Assembly: GCA_015487825.1 (NCBI GenBank)
Contig: WFOZ01000307.1
Coordinates: 1-7,997, forward strand
Direction of reading: 5' to 3'
Length of the DNA: 7,997 nt
Source of the DNA: Planctomycetaceae bacterium
GTDB taxonomy: Bacteria; Planctomycetota; Planctomycetia; Planctomycetales; Planctomycetaceae
Position numbers and translations under genes: made by a program. Shown piece by piece: positions 1 through 6,371 of the stretch. Position 1 is the stretch's first letter; every line of letters starts with the position of its first letter. The notes under the pieces are model-generated. The model made no database searches and was not told the DNA's origin. It saw only the letters and a list, made by a program, of their open reading frames with translations.

Positions 1-34
1 GTCTCGTGGGCTCGGAGATGTGTATAAGAGTCAG
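1..34 (+). other. Nextera Read-2 transposase adapter (sequencing artefact)
   Basis: These bases match the Illumina Nextera/Tn5 Read-2 adapter, including its 19-bp mosaic end, at every position except base 31 (T instead of A). This is residual library-preparation sequence, not genomic DNA. It implies that the contig ends here and that sequence to the left is unknown. The comparison is from memory of the adapter, but 33 of 34 matches leaves little doubt. Confidence 0.96.
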
Positions 35-127
35 CCCATATTTGTCCACTGTCTGACTGGAAAAAAGGACTCCTCTATGATTACAGTGGGAGAAACTGAT
101 TTGTTTCGTACAAGAAAATGGCGAATT

Positions 128-141
128 CTTAAAAAAACGTA
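128..141 (+). repeat. 14-bp direct repeat, copy 1
   Basis: CTTAAAAAAACGTA occurs here and again at 264-277, with no mismatch. Copy 2 starts two bases after the REPIN right arm ends, whereas copy 1 lies 44 bases before the left arm. The pair therefore brackets bases 142-263. It could mark a target duplication or a local duplication, or be chance in A-rich DNA. Confidence 0.6.
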
Positions 142-185
142 ACTATTTCTGCGAAACTTAGCTTTTGCAGGAATGATGGTTGTCT

Positions 186-261
186 GTAGGGTCCGCTGTG
201 CGGACCATCGCACGAAATAGGGGGATCCACGTCCCAGCGTGGTCCGCACAGCGGACCCTAC
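186..261. repeat. REPIN-like element: two inverted GTAG-headed REP hairpins
   Basis: The left arm (186-207) and right arm (240-261) are perfect 22-bp inverted copies of each other. Each arm is also a small hairpin. GTAG at 186-189 is followed by GGTCCGC (190-196), loop TGT and GCGGACC (200-206). The mirror image is GGTCCGC (241-247), loop ACA, GCGGACC (251-257) and CTAC (258-261). A GTAG tetranucleotide at the foot of a GC-rich hairpin is the known signature of REP sequences mobilised by RAYT (TnpA-REP) tyrosine transposases, and two in inverted orientation form a REPIN/BIME. The spacer has a further short palindrome (CCACG 227-231, CGTGG 238-242). No RAYT gene lies in the window. Assignment as a mobile REPIN rather than a lone palindrome is inferred; genome copy number would settle it. 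Confidence 0.8.
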
Positions 262-263
262 GG

Positions 264-277
264 CTTAAAAAAACGTA
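264..277 (+). repeat. 14-bp direct repeat, copy 2
   Basis: Second exact copy of CTTAAAAAAACGTA, two bases beyond the right REPIN arm. The match ends on both sides (G versus T before it, T versus A after it). It is also part of the leader of the gene starting at 360. Confidence 0.6.
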
Positions 278-344
278 TATGTTATCCTCCCACATTTTGT
301 TAAACACCTACTTACCAGCCTCTCGCAATTGGTTCAATCATTTT

Positions 345-348
345 GAGG
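345..348 (+). promoter_or_regulatory. Ribosome binding site fixing the start at 360
   Basis: GAGG lies 11 bases before the ATG at 360. With the signal peptide that begins exactly at this ATG, it argues against the upstream in-frame starts (TTG at 180, ATG at 279), which have no comparable purine-rich site. Confidence 0.55.
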
Positions 349-359
349 ATCTGTTCCTG

Positions 360-3300
360 ATGAATAAAATTTTGCATTCAGCGTTTCGATGTCATGCTCC
401 ACGCCTGGCACTATTGCTCGGGTTGTTCGCGTTCGGATTGAACGTTCAAACGATTGCGCAGGAACGCCCGGTCATTGCTCCGACAAACAGGAACGATCAT
501 CCGGAAGATAAAGCGACCGAACCTGAAGCATCGAAAAAGACATTTACTGTTGCAGAAGATCTTCGGCTGGAACAACTCCTGACTGAACCCCTCATCGCCC
601 AGCCGTTGCAAATTAGTTTCGATACCCGCGGGCGCATGTGGTTGTTGGAATATCGCCAGTATCCTCGTCCAGCCGGTTTGAAGGTGAAAAGCCACGATGT
701 TTTTTGGCGAGCCGTCTACGATAAAGTGCCACTCGCGCCGCCGAATCATGTGCGCGGGAAAGATCAGATTTCCATTCACGAAGATACCAACGGCGATGGT
801 GTTTTCGATAAGCACAAGATTTTTGTTGATGGTTTGAATATCGCCACCGCTTGTGCAGTGGGCGGGGGCGGCGTCTGGGTGCTCAATGCTCCGTATTTGC
901 TGTTCTATCCAGATGAAAATCAGGACGACATTCCCGATGGCGACCCCGAAGTTCATCTGGCTGGTTTTGGAATGCAGGATACGCATTCGGTCGTTAACAG
1001 TATTACGTTCGGACCGGATGGCTGGCTGTACGCAGCTCAGGGAAGTACGGTTAATGGAAATGTGATTCGCCCCGGTATCGATAAAAAACCGTTCAAGTCG
1101 CTTGGACAGAATATCTGGCGATATCATCCGAAGAAGAAAATTTATGAAATTTTCTCAGAAGGGGGAGGCAACGCATTTTGTGTTGAATTCGATCGTCAGG
1201 GACGCATCTATTCCGGACACAACGGCGGCAACACGCGCGGGTTCCATTATGTGCAGGGGGGATTTTATCGAAAAGGTTTCTCGAAGCATGGACCGCTTTC
1301 CAATCCGTTCGCCTACGGTTTTTTCAATTCCATGCAGCATCACAGTGCAGAGCGTTTTACGCACAGCGTGATGATTTACGAAGACGATCTGCTTCCCAAA
1401 AAATATCAAAATAAACTGTTCGGCGTGGAACCTTTGCAAGGGCGCATTGTCTATGCTGATTTTGAAAAGCGAGGCTCGACATTCAAAACTAAAGATGCAG
1501 GGTTCCCGGTTACCAGTAGCGATTCCTGGTTCCGTCCGGTTGATATCAAACTTGGCCCCGATGGAGCAATTTATTTCGCAGACTGGTACGACGGTCGCGT
1601 CGCTCACCTTTACACAATGGAAGAGCAAGTTGATGCAACGCGCGGCCGCGTTTATCGGCTTGTCCCAAAGAATTCAAAACCGATTCCGCTACCCAACCTA
1701 CAGAAAATGAGTCAGCAGGAATTGATCGCATCACTTTCTTCCACCAACCGCACGGTGCAGCAACTCGCCATGCGAACGCTGGTTGATCGGGAAGGGATCA
1801 AAGCGTTGAAAAATGTTGAACAGGAATTGAAAAATCCGAATCATCCCGCAGCATTACAACTGCTTCTTGTGCGTTACCAGATTCAGGAATGGACCGATCA
1901 GCAACTTTCAACATTCTGGCAGCACAGCAATCCATTCGTTCGCGGTTGGAGTATTCGCCTGGCCTGTGATGACCACGAACTTTCCGAAGAGCTTTCAAAG
2001 CAACTTGCGGATTTGGCGAAACAAGAATCGAACCTGTTTGTTCGCAGCCAGATCGCCAGTTCCGCCAGACGGATCAAGCCGGCTCAGAACCTTGCCATCA
2101 CTACTGTTTTGTTACAACGAAAATCAGATGGGGAAGATCCTCATTTGCCCCTTCTATACTGGTGGAATATTGAATCAGTTACTTCACACGAGCCAGCTTT
2201 ACTGGTGAAATGGTTTGAGGCGTTACCCGTCGAAAAGACGCCGTTGTTTTCGACCGTTATTGCAGAACGGCTGATCAGAAGGCTCGTTGCCTCTTCCGAT
2301 CCTGTCCATTGGAAAATCGGCACGCAACTTCTTAAACATCCCAAAAGCAAGCAGTTTGCAGCCACGTTCATCAAAGGGTTTGAGTTGGGTACGGAAAGTC
2401 AATCACTTGCGAAACTGCCTGACGATTTACTAGCCGCTGTTGATGGCCTTGGTGAACTTCCCTTGCCATTACAACTTCGCTTAAGCAAGCCGGACGCGGT
2501 AAAGAAAGCGGTTCAGGTGTTGACCGCATCTTCCGGTTCATCAAAAAAACTGTTGCCGATCATTCGAGTTGCTGCGGAACTATCTGATCCCGCTCTCGCC
2601 AAGGCTGTATTGCAAGCAGCGCAAAAAACGAAAGAATCGGAAGTTCGCGTCGCCGCTTGGCTGGCAATGCAGGGAACATTGGGAGACCAAATTTCGTTGA
2701 CCGCAGCCGATTTGCCTGCCAACTGGGATAAACTTACTGACCGAGAGCAATCTGCTGTCTGTTTAACATATGCTTCTCGAAAAGCGTGGGCCAAAGAACT
2801 GATCAAAGTTTGCCGAACGGGAACACTCGATCCGGAAGCGGTTCCTCAAGATGCCATTTTGAAGATGACTTTTTTGAAAGATGACGATTTGCATCAGCAG
2901 ATCAAACAACTGTGGGGTTCTCTTGATGGAGCCGCGACCGAAGAAATGATTAAGACGGTCGAGCGACTGACGAAAGTCCTCAACGAAAAAGATGGCGATC
3001 CTTATCCCGGAAAGAAATTGTACAATCAGCGTTGTGCAAAATGTCATGAACTGTTCAACGAAGGGGAATACGTTGGCCCCGGTCTGACATCGTATCAACG
3101 TAGCGACCGTCGGCAACTGCTACTGCAAATTGTGAACCCCGGTCTCGAAATTCGGGAAGGATTTGAATTGAACGTCGTCGTCACAGCAGATGGTCGCGTA
3201 CTAACCGGCTTCATCACTTTTCAGGATGACAATTTCCTGGTCATTCGTGGTTCGGAAGGGGAAGATGTTCGTATCGCCAAAGAAGATATCGACGAAATCG

Positions 3301-3410
3301 TTCCTCAACGAAAATCATTAATGCCCGAAGGAATTCTGAAAGACCTCAGCGATGAACAAATCGCAGACCTGTTCGCGTACCTGCAAAGCGGACAACCGTT
3401 AAACAGGTAA
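360..3410 (+). CDS. Exported PVC-type dehydrogenase / HEAT-like / cytochrome c fusion
   Basis: This 1016-residue exported protein has three parts. A signal peptide covers about residues 1-34 (positive start, hydrophobic core near 16-27). The dehydrogenase-like beta-propeller domain, about 62-440, is of the planctomycete/verrucomicrobial 'putative membrane-bound dehydrogenase' type. It shows ITFGPDGWLYAAQGS, a late FRPVDIKLGPDGAIYFADWYD and a calcium-loop-like DTNGDGVFD at 142-150. A helical HEAT-like region follows at about 445-870. The C-terminal haem domain has CAKCH (Cys892, Cys895, His896), and Met988 in SLMP is the likely axial ligand. By family analogy, the propeller would oxidise a sugar or alcohol and pass electrons to the covalent haem at the cell surface or in the periplasm. 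The substrate is unknown. The start at 360 rests on the signal peptide and GAGG. The stop is 38 bases before the DUF1499 gene. Confidence 0.93.
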   Translation: MNKILHSAFRCHAPRLALLLGLFAFGLNVQTIAQERPVIAPTNRNDHPEDKATEPEASKKTFTVAEDLRLEQLLTEPLIAQPLQISFDTRGRMWLLEYRQYPRPAGLKVKSHDVFWRAVYDKVPLAPPNHVRGKDQISIHEDTNGDGVFDKHKIFVDGLNIATACAVGGGGVWVLNAPYLLFYPDENQDDIPDGDPEVHLAGFGMQDTHSVVNSITFGPDGWLYAAQGSTVNGNVIRPGIDKKPFKSLGQNIWRYHPKKKIYEIFSEGGGNAFCVEFDRQGRIYSGHNGGNTRGFHYVQGGFYRKGFSKHGPLSNPFAYGFFNSMQHHSAERFTHSVMIYEDDLLPKKYQNKLFGVEPLQGRIVYADFEKRGSTFKTKDAGFPVTSSDSWFRPVDIKLGPDGAIYFADWYDGRVAHLYTMEEQVDATRGRVYRLVPKNSKPIPLPNLQKMSQQELIASLSSTNRTVQQLAMRTLVDREGIKALKNVEQELKNPNHPAALQLLLVRYQIQEWTDQQLSTFWQHSNPFVRGWSIRLACDDHELSEELSKQLADLAKQESNLFVRSQIASSARRIKPAQNLAITTVLLQRKSDGEDPHLPLLYWWNIESVTSHEPALLVKWFEALPVEKTPLFSTVIAERLIRRLVASSDPVHWKIGTQLLKHPKSKQFAATFIKGFELGTESQSLAKLPDDLLAAVDGLGELPLPLQLRLSKPDAVKKAVQVLTASSGSSKKLLPIIRVAAELSDPALAKAVLQAAQKTKESEVRVAAWLAMQGTLGDQISLTAADLPANWDKLTDREQSAVCLTYASRKAWAKELIKVCRTGTLDPEAVPQDAILKMTFLKDDDLHQQIKQLWGSLDGAATEEMIKTVERLTKVLNEKDGDPYPGKKLYNQRCAKCHELFNEGEYVGPGLTSYQRSDRRQLLLQIVNPGLEIREGFELNVVVTADGRVLTGFITFQDDNFLVIRGSEGEDVRIAKEDIDEIVPQRKSLMPEGILKDLSDEQIADLFAYLQSGQPLNR

Positions 3411-3448
3411 ATAAAGCCCCCCTGATTGCCGCGTGAGAACAGATTGAA

Positions 3449-3907
3449 ATGAATAGGTTTCACAAAATGCTTATTGGTATCGGGATTGCATTTGTGGTTC
3501 TTATTGGAATAATTCTCGTGCTCAATTCCAGAAGTCAACCCGCTGCGATTGGCATCACTGATGGCAAGCTGGCTGCTTGCCCGCAATCGCCCAATTGTGT
3601 CAGTACCCAAACAGATCAGCCTGAAAAACAAATGGAGCCTTTGGGATTTACAGATTCAGTTGATCAGACGCGGGAGAAAATCAAAGCGATTCTGGAATCA
3701 ATGCCTCGAACTCGCCTTGTGGCCCAATCGGAAAATTATCTGCATTTTGAAGTCCGCAGCTTACTGATGCGGTACGTTGACGATGTCGAATTTCTAATTA
3801 ATCCCGAAAAGAAGCAAATCGATTTCCGCTCTGCTTCACGAATCGGGTACTCTGATCTGGGAGTCAACCGGGACCGAATGGAAACGATTACTCGCAAATT
3901 CCAGTAG
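3449..3907 (+). CDS. DUF1499 family membrane-anchored protein
   Basis: The 152-residue product begins with one hydrophobic segment at about 7-26, which is either a membrane anchor or an uncleaved signal. A soluble domain with DUF1499 hallmarks follows: the CPxSPNC motif at Cys44-Cys50 followed by VSTQ, and a C-terminal FRSASRIGYSDLGVNRDRM block at about 126-144. The family's function is unknown. The two cysteines could form a disulfide if the domain is outside the cytoplasm, but that is inference. The gene starts 38 bases after the dehydrogenase fusion on the same strand, so cotranscription is plausible. The Shine-Dalgarno signal is weak (a GAGA upstream only). Family assignment is strong; the role is open. 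Confidence 0.88.
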   Translation: MNRFHKMLIGIGIAFVVLIGIILVLNSRSQPAAIGITDGKLAACPQSPNCVSTQTDQPEKQMEPLGFTDSVDQTREKIKAILESMPRTRLVAQSENYLHFEVRSLLMRYVDDVEFLINPEKKQIDFRSASRIGYSDLGVNRDRMETITRKFQ

Positions 3908-3917
3908 GCATTACTTC

Positions 3918-3947
3918 TTCGTTCCCAAGATCCTGCTTGAGAACGAG
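3918..3947. repeat. Imperfect palindrome of the GTTCCCAAG...CTTGGGAAC type
   Basis: CGTTCCCAAG (3920-3929) and CTTGAGAACG (3936-3945) pair with one C-A mismatch around a six-base loop. An outer T-A and a G-T pair extend the stem to 12 positions. From memory, hairpins with this core are dispersed intergenic repeats in many bacteria. It begins 10 bases after the DUF1499 stop. There is no T-run after it, so it is not a classical terminator. It could stabilise a 3' end or be a degenerate mobile repeat. Confidence 0.5.
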
Positions 3948-3979
3948 TGGAACCTGGCGCTGTCCTGCTAACCTTACTT

Positions 3980-3983
3980 AGGA
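3980..3983 (+). promoter_or_regulatory. Ribosome binding site of the RDD gene
   Basis: AGGA followed by an A-run lies nine bases before the ATG at 3993, which is good spacing and supports that start. The same ATG begins the conserved RDD opening block. Confidence 0.55.
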
Positions 3984-3992
3984 AAAAAAATC

Positions 3993-4490
3993 ATGAAATA
4001 TGCCGGCTTCTGGAGGCGTTCATTGGCCTACATGTTTGATATTCTTCCTATCACGCTTGTGATGGCTGTTCTATTCTATTTTTACTTCGGCTTTGACGAA
4101 ATCGTACAGGCACGCCTCCAGGACAAGGGAGATATTGAAGCCCGCAAAAGTTTTTTGCAAATGCGAAACTGGGTTCGAGACCTCTCTTTTCTCGCCTGGC
4201 TTGGGTATTGTTTTGTGATGGAATCCAGCCCGATGCAGGGGACAATCGGAAAATACCTGTTGGGGATAAAAGTTGTCGATCAACATGGCGAAAGACTCTC
4301 TTATTCCAAATCGTTTCTTCGTTCATCAACCAAGCTGGCATCGTACGCTGCATTGAGCCTCGGTTTTCTCTGGGTCGCCTTTTCAAAACAAAAACAGGGC
4401 TGGCACGATAAGGCCGCACAGACATTTGTCATATGTAATAAAGGCAGCGTTAACGAAAACGAACCAGCGCCACCATTCCCTGCAGGGTAA
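3993..4490 (+). CDS. RDD family integral membrane protein
   Basis: The 165-residue protein has the RDD layout. An opening YAGFWRRSLAYMFD block carries the family Arg (8/9) and Asp16 and leads into a first membrane span (about 17-34). A second hydrophobic stretch lies at about 64-77. The conserved cytoplasmic-side block QGTIGKYLLGIKVVDQHG is at 82-99, a third span at about 115-130, and the closing GWHDKAAQT at 136-144. RDD proteins are small polytopic membrane proteins, mostly of unknown function, with some linked to ion transport. The ending is a short hydrophilic, proline-containing tail (PAPPFPAG). It lies 85 bases after DUF1499 and converges on zwf with 33 bases between stop codons. Confidence 0.9.
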   Translation: MKYAGFWRRSLAYMFDILPITLVMAVLFYFYFGFDEIVQARLQDKGDIEARKSFLQMRNWVRDLSFLAWLGYCFVMESSPMQGTIGKYLLGIKVVDQHGERLSYSKSFLRSSTKLASYAALSLGFLWVAFSKQKQGWHDKAAQTFVICNKGSVNENEPAPPFPAG

Positions 4491-4510
4491 AGCAGCAATT
4501 GAAGTCGCTG

Positions 4511-4567
4511 TGGCGTACAGGCCTTACAGTTCCACGGAAGGCTTACGCCAGTGGTGGCCGTTTTTTT
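4511..4567 (+). terminator. Possible terminator for the rightward transcript, inside the 3' end of zwf
   Basis: TGGCGTA (4511-4517) pairs with TACGCCA (4544-4550), and inside it GCCTT (4521-4525) pairs with AAGGC (4538-4542). An alternative short hairpin at 4545-4561 (ACGCCA, GTGG loop, TGGCCGT with one bulge) runs straight into seven T at 4561-4567. This could stop transcripts leaving the RDD gene. The T-run also encodes Lys-Asn codons of zwf on the other strand, so it may be coincidental. Confidence 0.3.
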
Positions 4568-6110
4568 CCAGCAGTTGATCAGCAGCTTCTGGTCCCCAGC
4601 TTCCTGCCGGATAGAATTCGGGGTCTTCGTTTCTCTCTTCGAGATGTTCCAGAATTGGCGTGACGAATCTCCAGGCGGCTTCAAGTTCATCGCTGCGGGT
4701 AAACAGTGTCGAATCGCCTCGCATTACATCAAGCAGCAACCGCTCGTAGGCTTCAGGAAGTCCGGTATTGAATTCTTCATCGTAAGCAAAATCCATCTTC
4801 ACAGGATGAATTTGATATTGCATACCGGGGCGTTTTGTGGAGCAGGTCAACTGAATCCCTTCGTGTGGTTGAATGCGAAAAACGAGAGTATTCGGTTTCG
4901 CTTCGACCATCGCACACATATCTCCTTCGCACTCCACAGTGGTAAACAGATTCATGGGCGGATGCTTGAATTGCACGGAAATTTCACTCACACGAGCCGG
5001 CAGCCGTTTGCCCGTTCGCAGGTAAAACGGCACTCCCGCCCAGCGCCAGTTATCGACAAATGCTTCCAGGGCGATGTAAGTTTCCCGTCGGGAAACTTCC
5101 GGGATGCGATCTTCCTGGCGGTAGCCGATCAGTATCTCTCCCTCGCCGGTTTCAGCAGCCGTGTACTGGCCGGCAACCGCCCATCGATCAATATCGTTTT
5201 CATCACCCGGTCGCATTGCCTGTAAAACTTTCATTTTTTCATCACGAATATCGTCTCCGCGAAACAAAGCGGGCGGTTCCATCGCAATTAAGCAAAGCAG
5301 TTGTAAAACATGATTCTGCATCACATCGCGTAATGCGCCCGATTGATCATAATAGCCGCCACGCCCGCGTTCCATCCCCTGCGACTCTGCAACAGTTATT
5401 TGAATATGATCAACATGATTTCGATTCAACAGCGGTTCAAAAATTGAATTGCCAAATCGAAACAGCAATATATTCTGAACGGTTTCCTTACCCAGATAAT
5501 GATCGATGCGGTAAATCTGACTTTCGTGTAAATGTTGGCTAAGCGAGTGACTTAAACTTTGTGCGGAAGCCAAATCGTGCCCGAACGGTTTTTCAAACAC
5601 AACCCGCATCCAGTTTTCATCATCGTAACAGGGAATCATCCCTGAGGTATCGAGAGCTTCCACGGCAGGCAGAAAGAGTTTCGGAGCAGTCGCCATGTAA
5701 ACAATTCGTTTACCGGAAAGTTCAAATGCAGCTTCCAGTTTTTCAAGTGATTCTTTCAGTTTTTCGTACTGAGTGGCATCGGTAATATCGACCTGTCGGT
5801 AATGCACCCGGCTGGCAAACTGGGCCCAGTTTTCTTCAGTCACTTCTCCGGTGCGCGAAGCAGAGCGGACCGCTTCAAACATTTCCTGACGGAACTCTTC
5901 GTCACTCTTTTCCCGACGTGCGATACCGACAATTTGCGATTTTTTCGGGAGATAGTCGGTCTTCCAAAGTGTGTACAATGCGGGAATCAGTTTTCGGGCT
6001 GTTAAATCGCCCGATGCACCGAAGATCAAAATCGTTGCATCTTCTCCCATTTCCCCCCAGGCTTGTGTAGCAGAAAACTTCCCAGCAGCCCCGGCCTGAT
6101 TCTGTGACAT
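4524..6110 (-). CDS. zwf: Glucose-6-phosphate 1-dehydrogenase
   Basis: The enzyme oxidises glucose 6-phosphate to 6-phosphogluconolactone with NAD(P)+, the first step of the oxidative pentose phosphate pathway, in the cytoplasm. Its 528 residues are close to the usual family length of about 480-520. The dinucleotide-binding ILIFGASGDL motif is at 27-36, EKPFGHDL at 173-180, the signature RIDHYLGKE at 201-209 (substrate-binding Asp203, His204, Lys208), and YYDQSGALRDVMQNH ends at His267, the expected general base. All key residues are present, so it should be active. I chose the ATG at 6110 over the GTG three bases upstream because AAGGA (6118-6122) then sits seven bases away. No gnd or pgl neighbour is present. 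It lies 261 bases downstream of the SirB1-like gene on the same strand. Confidence 0.97.
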   Translation of the reverse strand: MSQNQAGAAGKFSATQAWGEMGEDATILIFGASGDLTARKLIPALYTLWKTDYLPKKSQIVGIARREKSDEEFRQEMFEAVRSASRTGEVTEENWAQFASRVHYRQVDITDATQYEKLKESLEKLEAAFELSGKRIVYMATAPKLFLPAVEALDTSGMIPCYDDENWMRVVFEKPFGHDLASAQSLSHSLSQHLHESQIYRIDHYLGKETVQNILLFRFGNSIFEPLLNRNHVDHIQITVAESQGMERGRGGYYDQSGALRDVMQNHVLQLLCLIAMEPPALFRGDDIRDEKMKVLQAMRPGDENDIDRWAVAGQYTAAETGEGEILIGYRQEDRIPEVSRRETYIALEAFVDNWRWAGVPFYLRTGKRLPARVSEISVQFKHPPMNLFTTVECEGDMCAMVEAKPNTLVFRIQPHEGIQLTCSTKRPGMQYQIHPVKMDFAYDEEFNTGLPEAYERLLLDVMRGDSTLFTRSDELEAAWRFVTPILEHLEERNEDPEFYPAGSWGPEAADQLLEKNGHHWRKPSVEL

Positions 6111-6117
6111 CACTCAA

Positions 6118-6122
6118 TCCTT
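6118..6122 (-). promoter_or_regulatory. Ribosome binding site of zwf
   Basis: AAGGA on the minus strand lies seven bases from the ATG at 6110 but only four from the GTG at 6113. This spacing favours the ATG as the true start. Confidence 0.6.
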
Positions 6123-6241
6123 GATTCGTACAGTAAAGTATCTACCTGTTCATGCAGTTGTAACGCAACGGTGCAAATCTCGTCAACCACGAAACTGCAT
6201 CGCCTTGGGCTGCTCAATTTTTCATTATGAATTAAGAGTGG

Positions 6242-6303
6242 CCGGGGCTGGAGCGACCAGCGGAACCGAAACCCCAGGGAGTGTAACTCCAGCTCACCCC
6301 CGG
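6242..6303. other. GC-rich structured segment upstream of zwf
   Basis: A long-range stem can form between GCTGGAG (6247-6253) and CTCCAGC (6287-6293). It is extended by CCGGG (6242-6246) with CCCGG (6299-6303) across a five-base bulge. Two local hairpins compete with it: CTGG/CCAG (6248-6251 with 6257-6260) and GGAGT/ACTCC (6278-6282 with 6286-6290). It is much richer in GC than its surroundings. It could be a dispersed repeat, a structured zwf leader or the 3' end of the SirB1-like transcript. There is no T-run and no recognised riboswitch. Confidence 0.4.
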
Positions 6304-6371
6304 TTTGCCCCAAAATTCCTGCCAGTTTGTGCAGCGGCTGTTGTTCAGCTAAGGTATCTCTGTCTCGCCAT

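Larger units (their letters stand above)
35..359. other. Non-coding region upstream of the dehydrogenase gene
   Basis: No convincing gene lies here. The stretch is mostly AT-rich and holds a REPIN-like element (186-261), a 14-bp exact direct repeat (128-141 and 264-277) and the leader of the gene starting at 360. The frame of that gene happens to stay open back to a TTG at 180, passing through the REPIN, but this upstream part has no protein-like character. No well-spaced -35/-10 pair stands out. A TATGTT at 278-283 could be a -10, but its -35 would fall in or beside the REPIN arm. Confidence 0.6.

Noticed and set aside
46..89. CCACTGT / ACAGTGG inverted repeat as a regulatory site
   Set aside because: Seven base pairs across a 30-base spacer, with no further symmetry, is within chance expectation.
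411..1127. 238-codon open frame on the minus strand within the dehydrogenase gene
   Set aside because: It lies fully antisense to a strongly conserved domain, has no recognisable family and no ribosome binding site; it is a coding-strand shadow.
4551..5225. 224-codon plus-strand open frame opposite zwf
   Set aside because: It is antisense to conserved parts of glucose-6-phosphate dehydrogenase and its translation looks non-protein-like.
6158..6186. Minus-strand TTGACG (6181-6186) with TTACAA 17 bases on as a zwf promoter
   Set aside because: The -35 is good, but the -10 shares too few bases with TATAAT to be listed as a supported promoter.
6110..6313. 67-codon minus-strand frame between the SirB1-like gene and zwf
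   Set aside because: It crosses the structured GC-rich segment and overlaps the zwf start, with no family resemblance and no convincing start site.
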